Positions 1 through 11,779 of a DNA stretch of 64,000 bases are shown one piece after another; positions within the stretch are counted from its first letter, which is position 1, and every line of letters starts with the position of its first letter. The DNA comes from Agrostemma githago (Eukaryota; Streptophyta; Magnoliopsida; Caryophyllales; Caryophyllaceae), in NCBI GenBank assembly GCA_958450325.1, contig OY288249.1:64358166-64422165 (forward strand), given 5' to 3'. The notes under the pieces were generated by a model, which made no database searches, was not told the origin of the DNA, and was given only the letters and a program-made list of their open reading frames with translations. The translations under genes and the position numbers were made by a program.

Positions 1-1462
1 CCATGCATATCGAGTAGCATTGTCTAATATTTCCCCCCGAATTTGATACTTTGTGGTCATGTTGCATCTTATGCAGGTTTGAACCCGTGGACGCATAAAC
101 CAGGCAAAAACCATGCTTAAAGATGAAATCTTTTGCAAAATAAGAAAAGAGAATGATCGTTTCCAAACGGGTCTACTTAAAACGTAAATATCTTGGGTTT
201 TACAACTCCAATTGATCTGATTTCAGTTGCGTTGGAAAGATCTTTCTCTTAGATTTTCAACGGTATATTACACGCTTGATTTGAAGAAGTAACGAAGAAA
301 TGGCAAGCGTTTGAAGTTGAGCGCGCAGTGCTGAAAACGGATCAATAATAGTCGAACGACTATCCTAATAGTCGACCGACTATACAAATAGTCGACCGAC
401 TATTCAAAATTCTCGACCGACTATTCTCGAGACTGGACGAAGACCGAGACTTTCCTAATTTGATTTTTAGGGTTAACAAGACTTTTGGGCTTTTGTTTTA
501 ACTTAGTATTTAAGAAACTATTAGACTAGATTTTATATACCACTTCTCCCTTATTCTCTTTTACTTCTCCTAGACTCTTTTTTAGATTTCTTCTCCTTAT
601 TCTCTTAGAATTACTTCTAGTTTAATTTCTTCCTTTAAAACTCGATTATTGTAAGATTGCAACATTCTAATCGCCTTCATTCCTTTTGGTAATTTTATCT
701 AATCTTTCTTCCTTCTTCCTCGTTCTTGATTGTTCTTTTTCATATTTACTTATTCTTAATCTTTGTTTTATGTTTGTCGTAAGTTTATTATTATTCGTCA
801 TGTTTAATCTAGTAAAATCTTTTATTAATATTGTTGTTCTTGATTTAATTATGAGTAGCTAATTTCCCTTGCTAGGATTTAGGGGATCCATGAATTGAAT
901 ATGATTGCTAATTAGTTTATAGATCTGTCTACGATATTGCGTCTGAGTTGTTGATTGTAGCATTTAATTGAGATTAATTGATTAAGTCGACGTAATTGAT
1001 TAATTGAATTGGTGAACTCGAATCTAAGATCGGAAGCCTGGTAAGAGTTAGACCTGCTACAACACATTAGTTTGCCCTAATAAGATCGGAAGCCGTTAGA
1101 AGCATTCTAGGGTGAATAGCGGACCGGAAGGACCTTTTCACTACCCCTTAGACCAATATCTGCGACAGACCTGTGACCTAGACCGTGACCGTAGGAAATT
1201 CATGGTGAACCGACGATCCTAGTTTTCTCTCTATATTTATTCATCTTATTTATTTTAGTTATTTCTTCTTCTTTATTTCTCTTTCTTTCACTACTTTAGT
1301 TTAGTTAACCCAATTACAACCCCCTGATTTGGTTACTTAGATAGACTTAAGTTGCAAGTAGAATTTATTTGTCTCCTTGTGGATACGATCCTGACTTCCC
1401 TAGCTATATTTTTAGTTAGACCTAAGTTGGTTATCTTTGATAGGTATACGACTAGCTTATCA
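1..1462 (+). repeat. 5' LTR of Athila-like element (first ~51 bases missing)
   Basis: Base 1 aligns with base 4046 of the second LTR, so about 51 bases of the left LTR lie before the window. It ends in TTATCA at 1462, directly before the primer-binding site. Positions 345-427 hold four units built on the near-palindrome ATAGTCGACCGACTAT. A pyrimidine-rich leader follows at about 535-760. Confidence 0.85.
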
Positions 1463-1467
1463 AATTT

Positions 1468-1485
1468 TGGCGCCGTTGCCGGGGA
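1468..1485 (+). promoter_or_regulatory. Primer-binding site, tRNA-Asp type
   Basis: TGGCGCCGTTGCCGGGGA lies five bases after the LTR end. It is complementary to the 3' end of plant tRNA-Asp, the primer used by Athila and some other Ty3/gypsy elements. It is where minus-strand cDNA synthesis would start. Confidence 0.85.
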
Positions 1486-1567
1486 GACGGTGTATTTCTG
1501 CTTGTTATTTTAGTTTATCTTTTGCCTTAGGGAACTCCAGTTCCTTGAGACAGTTCTCACCGTTTCC

Positions 1568-2443
1568 ATGAGGATTATTATTGATTTTCCACAGGAACCC
1601 GATGAGACTGTTGGAGCTTATATGGAGAGGTTTTGCGATTGGCTTAGCTCTCTCAAATCCGCTCGTTTCACTAATGAAACACTTGTTCTTACTGTCTTAA
1701 AAGGTATGACAGACTCTACAAAAGCCTATATATTTTCCAATTATAAGGATTTTGAAAGCAAGTCCTATGAAGAGGTGATAGAGTACTTTGACTGGTTAGA
1801 TGAAGAAAGTGTGAAGCCCGGTTTTTCACTCTATTTGACTAATGATGAACCCGTTGGTGAGACTAGTAATGCGGATATCTTTAAGGAACCTTGTTTCGAC
1901 AATGAGATAAGTTGTGGCGAAAGCTATGGCACGAGTGCCCCGGTTCCATTTTGTAAGAATCTACGTGATGTGGTTCATAATAAAGAACCTTTTGGTTCGG
2001 AAATCGAAGTTTGAGGGGACGAGTATGAGCACGACTTTGTAGAGGAACCATTATTGGTTACTTTGCCCGTTATCCTTTCTCCTTCTAAGGTTTTGGATTT
2101 AGTTCCCCCTATTCCACTTCTTTTTCCACCTTTATGCTTATCGGCCCCGCTGCTTCTAATTTATGACCATTTTCCTACGACCACTAATACTTTGTTTCCT
2201 GATTTTAACTTTGGTGCTCCATGTCTTGCGAACGAGGAGATTAGTGCAGTACTTCATGTGGAAATTGGTCCTCCACCCCGTGATAAGATGTTTCATTCCA
2301 TACTTTTGACATTTGATACTTATATCTTATCATGGGCTTATATTTGCTTTCATATTTCACATGCGCAGGAATATGACATGCTACTTAGGGCGTTGATGTG
2401 TTTTTTAAGTAAAATGACGAAGTTGGTATATTTTGATGCCTAG
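1568..2443 (+). pseudogene. Gag-like remnant ORF of the Athila-like element, one internal stop
   Basis: One reading frame runs from ATG 1568 to a stop at 2441-2443, broken only by a TGA at 2012-2014. The first ~90 residues (EPDETVGAYMERFCDWLSSL and the following acidic segment) resemble the edge of a retrotransposon gag domain, in which a 'sexxYWERF' core is typical. The second half is proline- and leucine-rich and unlike any domain I know. There is no zinc knuckle and no protease motif. It may be an element-specific protein kept by non-autonomous relatives, or a relic of gag. Its position shortly after the primer-binding site fits gag. Function unknown. Confidence 0.5.
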
Positions 2444-3175
2444 GAGCGGTTTAGGGAAGGTCTCCGCTCATATATATCTTGTAAGTAGTTCTTTTATTTT
2501 CTCTATTTTCTTTTTGCACTTCCATTGTCTTGCATTTCTTCCCCGTATTTTTGTTGCCTCTTATTGTTTGTTGTACACAATGAGGGCATTGTGTGATTTG
2601 GTTTGGGGAGGGTATGCATCTGTCTGTTTTCATCCATCTGCATATTTCTTGCATTTCCGCATGCATAAAAAAAACAAAAACCAAAAATATGTTTTTGCAT
2701 TTAGTCGAGTCTTAGTTGAGTCGGAATGCTATGTAGCGATGATGATAATGCTTCTATGTCTTTATTTAGTTGCTTATGCTAGTGCGTCGTTAGAATTTTT
2801 GTATATAATTACATGCAGCATTCTTACATCTTTGGTTAACGATACTGAACGAATAAACTTGACTCATTGTTGGCAAACTACTCAGAATTGCAAGGAATTA
2901 GAGCCTTAAACTGATGACATTCATGATCAGTTTCATTTAGGTTGAGAGTAGTACTCCTTATGAGACATGTAACATCAAATTGCATAAGCATGACATTCGT
3001 CTCTTAGGTACCTGTACGTTTTTGACTCGTGGTTTTTACATGTGCGAAAAAGGCAAAACCTTTCTTTTAATTAATTCCCATAAGCCTCACATAGCCAAAT
3101 TGACTTGTTTGACCCGTTTATTAACTACATGTCATAATTTGCCTACCCTAGTCAAGCTAGTAGATTAGTTGGACG

Positions 3176-3372
3176 GAAATTTTTTTTTTTGGGTTAATTT
3201 TGGTACCATGATGATTGAAAGAAAAAAAGGGGAATTGGAAAAAATGAATTGAGAAAAAAAAATGAAAAGAAAAAAAGAAAAAATTCAATGAAAGAAAAAA
3301 ATTGAATGAAAAAAAAGAAGAAAGGAAAGGAAAAAGAAGAAAAGAAAAAATGAAGTGAAACTAGAAGAAGAA
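3176..3372 (+). repeat. Purine-rich (A/G) low-complexity tract
   Basis: About 190 bases made almost only of A and G (repeats of GAAAAAAAG, GAATTGAA and AAAGAAAAAGG) lie in the 3' half of the Athila-like internal region. No gene can be read here. Such tracts are common in the 3' non-coding part of Athila/Tat elements. Confidence 0.7.
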
Positions 3373-3978
3373 TGTGTTTTTGCTATGAGAAAAGAATTGA
3401 TCTCTCTAATTTCATAGTTATTAGTGGGAAGCGATTTTGATAAGGCGCTTGTTGCTATGCCTAATTTTTTCGACTGGAGTTTGGTGAGAACGGAATATTT
3501 ATTATTGATGGGTGTAGGGAATACTAGCTTGGCTTTTACCTCCTCATATCCATGTCGTTTTGCCCCTTCTTACCCGATTAGCCTCACTTTATACCATATG
3601 TAAGTCCTTGGCACGTGTCTTTTCCCGATAGAATGCGTATGTACGGTTATTAGAGATTGATTTCATGTTAGATTGCATGCATGTTCTTGTAGGTCGCAGT
3701 TTAGGTGAGTGCTTTTTCTTTCCGTTTTTACATAAACTCACAATATCACCCCTTATGTGTGATGAGCGATCCGTGAGAGTCCGACATAGACGAGTCTTGC
3801 AAGGTTGAAGGTTCAGTATTGTTGTCATTGGTCAAGCTTATTGTATGTGGTTGTTTACATTAATTTTAATCGTTGCGCATTGGTTTGGGTAACTTTGAAG
3901 CATACTCCGCTATGAGTTATATACATTCCATTAGGATTGAGTTCATCATTTTGTGCTTGCTTGAGGACAAGCAAGGGT

Positions 3979-3994
3979 TCGGTTTGGGGAGTTT
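3979..3994 (+). promoter_or_regulatory. Polypurine tract before the 3' LTR
   Basis: GGTTTGGGGAGTTT lies directly before the TGATGC start of the right LTR. Upstream is TTGAGGACAAGCAAG, a motif often found at this place in plant Ty3/gypsy elements. It is the expected plus-strand priming site. Confidence 0.65.
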
Positions 3995-5505
3995 TGATGC
4001 ATGCAATTTATATATGATTATTATGTCTTTTACGCACGCATTTCCATGCATATCGAGTAGCATTGTCTACTATTTTCCCCCGAATTTGATACTTTGTGGT
4101 CATGTTGCATCTGATGCAGGTTTGAACCCGTGGACACATAAACCAGGCAAAAACCATGCTTAAAGATGAAATCTTTTGCAAAATAAGAAAAGAGAATGAT
4201 CGTTTCCAAACGGGTCTACTTAAAACGTGAATATCTTGAGTTTTACAACTCCAATTGAGCTTATTTCAGTTGCGTTGGAAAGATCTTTCTCTTAGCTATT
4301 CAACGGTATATTACACGCCTGATTTGAAGAAGTAACGAAGAAATGGCAAGCGTTTGAAGTTGAGCGCGCAGTGCTGAAAACGGATCAATAATAGTCGAAC
4401 GACTATCCTAATAGTCGACCAACTATACAAATAGTCGACCGACTATTCAAAATTCTCGACCGACTATTCTCGAGACTGGACGAAGACCGAGACTTTCCTA
4501 ATTTGATTTTTAGGGTTAACAAGACTTTTGGGCTTTTGTTTTAACTTAGTATTTAAGAAACTATTAGACTAGATTTTATATACCATTTCTCCCTTATTCT
4601 CTTTTACTTCTCCTAGACTCTTCTTTAGATTTCTTCTCCTTATTCTCTTAGAATTACTTCTAGTTTAATTTCTTCCTTTAAAACTCGATTATTGTAAGAT
4701 TGCAACATTCTAATCGCCTTCATTCCTTTTGGTAATTTTATCTAATCTTTCTTCCTTCTTCCTCGTTCTTGATTGTTCTTCTTCATATTTACTTATTCTT
4801 AATCTTTGTTTTATGTTTGTCGTAAGTTTATTATTATTCGTCATGTTTAATCTAGTAAAATCTTTTATTAATATTGTTGTTCTTGATTTAATTATGAGTA
4901 GCTAATTTCCCTTGCTAGGATTTAGGAGATCCATGAATTGAATATGATTGCTAATTAGTTTATAGATCTGTCTACGATATTGCGTCTGAGTTGTTGATTG
5001 TAGCATTTAATTGAGATTAATTGATTAAGTCGACGTAATTGATTAATTGAATTGGTGAACTCGAACCTAAGATCGGAAGCCTGGTAAGAGTTAGACCTGC
5101 TACAACACATTAGTTTACCCTAATAAGATCGGAAGCCGTTAGAAGCATTCTAGGGTGAATAGCGGACCGGAAGGACCTTTTCACTACCCCTTAGACCAAT
5201 ATCTGCGACAGACCTGTGACCTAGACCGTGACCGTAGGAAATTCATGGTGAACCGACGATCCTAGTTTTCTCTCTATATTTATTCATCTTATTTATTTTA
5301 GTTATTTCTTCTTCTTTATTTCTCTTTCTTTCACTACTTTAGTTTAGTTAACCCAATTACAACCCCCTGATTTGGTTACTTAGATAGACTTAAGTTGCAA
5401 GTAGAATTTATTTGTCTCCTTGTGGATACGATCCTGACTTCCCTAGCTATATTTTTAGTTAGACCTAAGTTGGTTATCTTTGATAGGTATACGACTAGCT
5501 TATCA
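3995..5505 (+). repeat. 3' LTR of Athila-like element (1511 bp)
   Basis: Complete LTR with TGAT at the left end and ATCA at the right end. It repeats 1-1462 with about fifteen substitutions. The palindromic ATAGTCG...CGACTAT units recur at 4390-4470. Directly after it the sequence changes to chromovirus integrase (LTKSAHFIP). Confidence 0.88.
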
Positions 5506-6476
5506 GCTGACTAAGAGTGCACATTTTATTCCGATGAAAGATACTTGGAAGAAGAAGCAACTTGCTGATGCTTATGTACACCATGTGGTAAGATTTCATG
5601 GAGTTCCTAACGATATTGTGTCAAATAGGGATGCCAGATTTGTTTCAATATTTTGGGAGAAACTTCAAACAGCTTTAGGAACCAAACTTAATATGAGCAC
5701 AACATTCATCCAGCTACCGATGGTCAGACTGAAAGAACAAATCAAATACTTGAGGACATGTTACGAGCTTGCATCTTACAATTTTAGGGAGGCTGGGAGG
5801 ATAAGTTAGATCTGATTGAGTTCTCTTATAATAACAGTTATCAGGCTACAATTCAGATGACACCATTTGAGGCGTTGTACAGACGTAAGTGTAGGAGTCC
5901 GGTATGTTGGGGTGATATTAGTGAGCATGTGATTCTAGGGCCTGAGATGATCACTGAAATGGTTAAGAATGTTAGGATTATACAAGACACGATGAAGGCA
6001 GCTCAGATCGTCAGAAGAGCTATGCAGATAAGACTCGTAGGCACATGGAATTTGAGGTTGGTGACAAAGTTCTTTTGCGTGTCTCGCCTACTAAAGGAGT
6101 AATGCGGTTCGGTAAGAAGGTCAAATTGAGCCCAAAGTTTATTGGTCCGTATGAAATTTTGGAGCGTATTGGTGAGGTGGCTTATCGACTTGATTTACCA
6201 GCTGATCTAGAACGAGTGCATAATGTACTCCATGTTTCCCAGCTAAGGAAATACATTAGTGATCCGTCACATATGTTAGACCCGGAGACTATTGAGCTTG
6301 ATGAGATTATGACCTACGAGGAGACTCTTGTTCGGATTTTGGATAGTAAGGTGCGTAAAACCCGTAGAACTGAAACAAGGATGGTCAAAGTTTTGTGGAA
6401 TAATAACAATGTGGAGGAGGGTACTTGGGAAGTTGAGTCAGTTATGAAAGACAAATATCCTCATCTTTTTACCTAA
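5506..6476 (+). pseudogene. Chromovirus integrase C-terminal part plus chromodomain, frameshifted
   Basis: The frame opens on LTKSAHFIPM and continues with VHHVVRFHGVPNDIVSNRD, the integrase core around the second catalytic aspartate. It then shifts frame near 5720-5860 and again near 6040. The last open stretch (6045-6476, 143 codons) carries the post-core GPYEILERIGEVAYRLDLP segment and ends in a chromodomain-like tail (VKVLWNNNNVEEGTWEVES, then KYPHLF). That tail is typical of the Del/Tekay group, whose chromodomain is thought to steer integration into heterochromatin. The 5' end was cut off by the Athila-like insertion. Not functional as it stands. Confidence 0.8.
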
Positions 6477-6680
6477 GGTAAATTTTCGTGCTTCGTGGAC
6501 GAAGCTTTATTTTAAGGGGGATAGAAACTATGCATGACTACCTTATTTACTACTTTATTTTGTTGGATTAACTTTGTTGTGTGGTTTCATGTTATTATTG
6601 CTTATTGGTTACAAATATGAATCTATTGGTTATTTTTTGTTATTGTTGGATGTTGGTTTTTGTTAATTCTAAAAAAAATA

Positions 6681-6770
6681 CTCCCTCCATCCCACTAAGA
6701 TGTTCCCACTTATATTCCAATGTGAGGAATATAATAATCAAATGGGAACATCTCTTTGGGATGGAGGGAG
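6681..6770. mobile_element. Stowaway-like MITE (90 bp)
   Basis: Inverted ends CTCCCTCCATCCCA...TTGGGATGGAGGGAG are flanked by TA on both sides (6679-6680 and 6771-6772). This is the TA duplication of Tc1/mariner-type Stowaway elements. It lies in the chromovirus 3' untranslated region and has no coding capacity. Confidence 0.85.
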
Positions 6771-7117
6771 TACTTGTTTACTTATATTAGTGGTTTATTT
6801 GTGCTCAATGCATGTTTTAAAAAAAAAGGTTGAACTTGTGAAATTCCAAAGCTTTGAAAATATTTAATTATTAGTTACCCGACATGCTCTTAGCTTTCTA
6901 AGTGACACTTTTACCTTAGAGGATTTGGTGGGTTTGAACTCGAGCATTATTTTGTGGAATTTGTTCTTATCTTGTGGAATTAGGTGATCTTACCTTGTGG
7001 AATTAGGGGTGGTGAAGTTGTGTTACTTTAAAATTTGAGGAATTAGGTGCTTTGGATTTTTGGAGATTTAGATATGTGAGTGATCTTAAAGGTTACACGT
7101 TTGTTTTGACGGATTTT

Positions 7118-7119
<2 letters not shown>

Positions 7120-7163
<44 letters not shown>
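7120..7163. repeat. (TA)n microsatellite
   Basis: About 22 uninterrupted TA repeats in the chromovirus 3' untranslated region. Short open frames spanning it on both strands are artefacts of the repeat. Confidence 0.95.
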
Positions 7164-7165
<2 letters not shown>

Positions 7166-7989
7166 AGTAAATGGTTTGTTTTGGATATTTATGAGGAACT
7201 TTGGTTTATTTTGGATATATGGGTGAGCGGTCATTTTGGGACAAATATGAGTAATGTGAGACTTCATTTTGAGGACGAGTTTAAACTTCGAGGACGAAGT
7301 TTTGTTTTAAGAAGGGAAATCTGTAACACCCCGTTACTTTCCAAGTCAATTATAAGGCGTTACTTTTCTATTTTATTTAAATCGGTTTCTTTTTAAGTTG
7401 GAAAAATATTTTCGAAGTTATTTTAAAATTAAAGTATTTCGGACTTTCTTAAAATAAATGAATTTTGGACTCTTTTCCTAAAAGCGGAACGTTAGTCATA
7501 AACTGTTTGGGTTTCGGGTTGGACCTTTCAGTTAAAAAAAAAAACTAATTAATTTAAATCCTTATAACCCACAAGTATCCCCACCCCACCTTATTCTTTC
7601 ACCCTATTTCTGCCGCATCAGAATTGCTCCGCCTCTCTCTGTTTTCTTACTTCCGATTTTCACCATTCAATCACTGTCATAACATCGATTCTTGATCCTT
7701 ATTTGTGTCATCACGTTCTTACATCATCGCCATCAAGATTTGTAAGTATTTTGAACTACTAATCTCTTTACTACCTATAATTATTGAACCAAATATTAAG
7801 TATGTCTAACCATCTTGAATTTTCTATCGTTCTATTTTATTTTTAGTTAAAATCGTTTTTCTTTCTTTCTGGACATAAATTTGGGTTTCGGTGTCGGGTT
7901 CGCTATTTTCGTGCGGGTTACAGATAAAATCGTATGTTGGGTGTTGATGATGATGATGATGATGGATGATGCACTACTAGAATAAACTC

Positions 7990-8270
7990 AAAGGGAATCA
8001 TTAATAAGTAACCATTTAAGTATGATCAATGATGTCTTTGATTAAATAAATCGATTATCCCAAATAAATGGTTTATTATCTAACCACAAAGACACCATTT
8101 TTCAAACAAGTGATTTCTAACCTGTGTACTCTAATACTAAAGTCATCATTTTCCAATAAATGATTTCTTACAATATTAGTCTAATAGCAAAAACATCATT
8201 TCCTGAATAAATGATTTCTTACTAAATGCAGTGTAGTATCAAAGACACCAATTAACACTAATGATTTCTA
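7990..8270. repeat. CACTA left subterminal repeat array
   Basis: Short motifs around AACCATTTAAG and AAATGATTTCTTA recur, for example near 8105, 8160, 8208 and 8262, in both orientations. In En/Spm elements such arrays bind the element's TNPA-like protein. The right end has matching motifs. Confidence 0.7.
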
Positions 8271-8274
8271 ATAA

Positions 8275-8929
8275 CTTGAAATCCAACAAATTAAATAGTC
8301 CTCGTATTTCTTTTTATTTCTCTACTTGGCCATACGCGATTATCCCCAAATCCCACATTGACGGCTTGACGCCTCTCACTCCGACTCTCAGCCTCTCACC
8401 GGCAATCACCTGTCGCCGTGATTCCTCTCGCCGACTACTTGTATGTTCTTTTTCAATCCTTGTTTGATGTTTCGTTTGGTGTAATTTCGCCTTAAAACTT
8501 ATTTAGTCGGGTTACCGATCGTGTCCTCTCTGTCGTCAAAAACTTCTAGAAAGTCGATCCTTCGAAGGTTATTCATTGCTTTTTTCAATTGTTTTTGTTT
8601 TGATTAATTCTCGACGCAATTTTTGTTTTGTTGGATGAATTGTTGTGTGATGATTTTAATCGTAAGACGGATAATAGGTATGCCTAATGGTTTTGTAATG
8701 CGTAGTGATTTGATGTTGGTGTTGTGATTAGGGTTTGATTCGATGAATTGCAGTAATTGGGGTTGATTTTTTGTATGATAAATTGTTGTGTAATTAGTTT
8801 TAATCCTCTCCGGTAATTGATCTTCTAATTAATCGATCGATTAATTGTAGTAGATATCCAAGTTCTGTTGATGTTTGTATTATCCAAGTTGTGTGATTGA
8901 GACAGACTATTATTTAGATAGATTTGAAT
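8275..8929 (+). other. CACTA interior with possible captured 5' UTR/intron sequence
   Basis: The stretch 8330-8450 is rich in CTCTCACTCCGACTCTCAGC-type pyrimidine sequence and ends at a GTATGTTCTTTTTC that could be a splice donor. It looks like the 5' leader of a plant gene followed by an intron. I cannot name the donor gene. It might be the leader of the YebC/TACO1-like gene found 2.5 kb further on, but nothing in the sequence proves the link. Confidence 0.3.
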
Positions 8930-9477
8930 TAGGGATGGCAACGGACCGGATCCGGACCGGATCCGCATGGATCCAGATCCAGATCCGCACTCCTAGTAGC
9001 GGATCCGGACTCGGTCCGGATCCGACGGATCTCAAAAATGTAGGTCCAGATCCGGATCCGCCGGATCTGGACCGGATCCGGATTGGATCCGCGGATCCAA
9101 TTTCTTACTTAAATTCTACAAAAAATTTAATTAATACGTATTTACGACAATATTAATTTCCATAATTTTACAAATAAAATTGAATATAAAGATTCATAAT
9201 CAAAGATTAATAAACTAAAAAAAAAGTCATAAAAATAACCAAAAAAAACACACATTAAAGTTCTAAGTTTTTTATTATTGTTAATTTTTTAATAAAACAG
9301 ATTTGTGGATCCGGATCCGGATTTATTTATTAAGATCCAGATCCGGATCCGTTTAAAGATAGCGGATCCGGATCCGGATCCATATCCAACGGATCTCAAA
9401 ATTTATGATCCATATCCGATCCGTGCGGACCGGATCTTGCGGATCTGGATCGGATCCCGGATCCATTGTCATCCCTA
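8930..9477. mobile_element. hAT-type MITE with GGATCC-rich body
   Basis: Inverted ends TAGGGATGGCAA...TTGTCATCCCTA are flanked by the exact 8-bp duplication ATTTGAAT (8922-8929 and 9478-9485). An 8-bp duplication with such ends is characteristic of hAT elements. The two flanks of the body are made of GATCCGGATCC-like words (17 GGATCC hexamers counted by eye), with an A+T-rich centre. No transposase is encoded. It inserted into the CACTA interior, so it is younger than that element's capture events. Confidence 0.88.
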
Positions 9478-9485
9478 ATTTGAAT

Positions 9486-10650
9486 CAGAGGGAGCTCAGT
9501 GAATTACAAGTGAAATAAGTGTTCTATAAGTTCCTGTAGTTTATTCTAACCTGTTTTGATTTTGCATTATATATTGGCTTGTTGCACTTTTGATGGTTTT
9601 GTGATTGATCTTTGTGCTGAATGAATCATGAAACTTGGTAAATCTATTGGAGAGTATAAAACATGTGTACAGATATGTTGTGTTTGAGATTCGGTGTTCA
9701 GAGTATTACATATGAAAAGGATTATCGTGTAACTTTGATGTATGTCATGTAATGATGCTCAGACATTTCCAAATCTATTGGAGACGTGGAGCCAAATGTC
9801 AATTTTCATGATTAATTTCTAGGCTTCATTTATGGAACAGACAAGTCTAAGGACCAACGCAGGAGTGGGGATTTTTTTGGATATTTACTCCTAAATCTCG
9901 GATCCGAAACATTGAAATGGATACTGATCCAAAATCTTTCATTGGACTCCCAACAGTCTGAGTTGAGCCCTAGTTCTTGAGACTTCACCTAGAAAACTAG
10001 TGAGGCGGATGCTACAAGATACAGTTACGTCAACAGGTCGTGCACAATTCCATATAAGAGACTATAATGCATATTAAGTCCCCTGTTTATATTCTGTATG
10101 TCACATAGCTTATAGTCTATAGAACGTAACTAAAGTGTTGTAATAGGAATGCTTTTTCAACAAGTTTGCTATAGGAGGACTACCAATATGTTGGCATTAT
10201 TAATTCTATTATCTGCAATTGAAAATTCGATGGAAACCCAGGAAATATAAAACTAAATATTGTGAGAAAGGTCCAAGTAAGAAAACACAAATGAAGTCAT
10301 AACCACTCTTTAAGATAAAAATGCAGAAATTGCTAAGAAGTTTCAGGAGTGCACACTTATAGCTTAAGGAATACGATAATCCTAGTCACTAAAAAAAATG
10401 CTTACTCTATGATTTATAACATGCTTACTCTATGATTTAAAGGGATAAAAAAAAATCCAGAATGACTTAGTTCAGCTCGCTGTTTTCACTTGTTACACCC
10501 TTATTATTGTGTTTTCTTGTTCAATTGTTTGTTCTTAGTTTTTGTGAGCGGTATTTTGATCACCGTGTGACGAATTACCGTATTCTTATTGTTCGATTAC
10601 GATGATATGGGTTTATTTTGCTGATTAAATGATGACTATGGTGATGGTTT
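9486..10650. other. CACTA interior without recognisable gene
   Basis: A+T-rich DNA with no long reading frame and no domain I can recognise. It may be captured intron or intergenic sequence. An ORF at 10658-10870 (70 codons) directly after it could be a transit-peptide-like first exon of the captured gene, but it has no supporting motif. Confidence 0.5.
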
Positions 10651-10927
10651 AAGAATCATGATGAAGTCATCACTTAAGAGTGTTTTTAATGGATTATCGG
10701 TTAATCCCTCCCCATTTTTATTGCCTTCATTTCAATTCCACATCTATCAAAGTCCGCGATTGAATGCATTCGATAGATATGCAGTCATTGGGATGGATTA
10801 CGCAAGTGATGTAAAGCCCGAACAATTTTCCCTTCAACTGTCATTTGTTCCCTTCAACTGTCAATTTTAAAGTAGTATAGAAAATTGCTCCACTTTGGTC
10901 ATGAATTCTTTCTAACATTTTCTCGTG

Positions 10928-11526
10928 CAACCATTTACTCGACTTGCTGTCCTCGAGGTACATAATTGTTGTTATTCTCTAACAACTTCTTTTGTTATAT
11001 GTTTGGTTCAATTAGAACACTTCAGAATCAAGAAATGAGGTACTAATCCCGCGTCCAATTCTCTTCTTCATGCCACACTACAGGAGGCCAGGGTGCTTGA
11101 CGTCCCTAAGGATATCATTGAATGAAATATTAAGAGAGCATCAGAGAAGGGGCAGGAGGCTTATATCGAGAAATATTATGAGTTTGTGGCCTCTTTGTCT
11201 ACTTCAACTATATGGTTTTGTGATAGTTTTTTTTCTTTCCATCAATTTTAGGATTTAATGATTACGCATAACTTATTGCTTTATGAATTTATCAGGTTTA
11301 TGGACATGCTGGGGTAAAATTTGTAGTTGAGGTTTCAACAGACAAGTTAACCAGATCTGTGGCAGCTATCCGAGAGGTGGCGAAGAACTGTAGTGACAAG
11401 ATGGCAGACTCAGGTTCTGTCATGTTTAGATTTAAACGTGCTCGGATCATTAATATAAAAGTCGATGACGCTGAAAATGATCAGCTTCTTGAAATAGCAT
11501 GGATGCGGGCGCCGAAGATGGATTAA
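10928..11526 (+). pseudogene. Captured YebC/TACO1-like gene fragment, three exon pieces with introns
   Basis: Three exon pieces read in order: 10928-10957 (end of an exon, TRLAVLE), 11084 to about 11187 (EARVLDVPKDIIE then NIKRASEKGQEAYIEKYYE) and 11296-11526 (VYGHAGVKFVVEVSTDK, then MADSGSVMFRFKRARIINIK). They match the middle of the YebC/PmpR/TACO1 family, whose plant members have an organelle-targeted relative of the mitochondrial COX1 translation activator. The intervening pieces keep a GT start (10958) and AG ends (11083, 11295), so genomic DNA, not mRNA, was captured. Damage: an in-frame TGA inside DIIE-NIK, a lost donor G near 11187, and a one-base deletion near the end that shifts the LDAGAED segment. 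It lies within a CACTA element. The N- and C-terminal thirds of the family are absent. Confidence 0.82.
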
Positions 11527-11779
11527 ATTTGGTCTCAAGAACCAAGAAGAAGTTGTTTGATGTAGTAACTACTTAGATTAATTAGAAATAATAATAGAGT
11601 AGTGCTCATTTTTGTAGGGAATATTAACCATATACTCCGTATATTTTATTGAAATTTTTGAACATATACTAGAAAATAATTTTTTTTTTTTTGATATTTT
11701 GCGGAAATACGTGTCTACGTCGGATACTAAGAAAAATGAGTATCCAAGTGCATTTTAATTATATATATATAGAGAGAGA

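Larger units (their letters stand above)
1..5505 (+). mobile_element. Non-autonomous Athila/Tat-like LTR retrotransposon (5' edge off-window)
   Basis: Two near-identical copies of a 1.5 kb sequence (1-1462 and 3995-5505) flank a 2.5 kb internal region. The LTR has the termini TGAT...ATCA. A primer-binding site matching the 3' end of tRNA-Asp follows the left LTR, and a purine-rich tract precedes the right one. No protease, reverse transcriptase or integrase can be read in the internal region, so the element depends on a partner for mobility. Comparing the LTRs by eye gives about fifteen substitutions in 1.46 kb (about 1%), which suggests a fairly recent insertion. It sits inside a chromovirus integrase reading frame. 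The right-hand target-site duplication should be GCTGA (5506-5510); its left partner lies outside the window. Confidence 0.85.

Noticed and set aside
7043..7396. ORFs on both strands across the (TA)n tract
   Set aside because: The runs of alternating Tyr-Ile are the microsatellite read as codons; the region is chromovirus 3' untranslated DNA.
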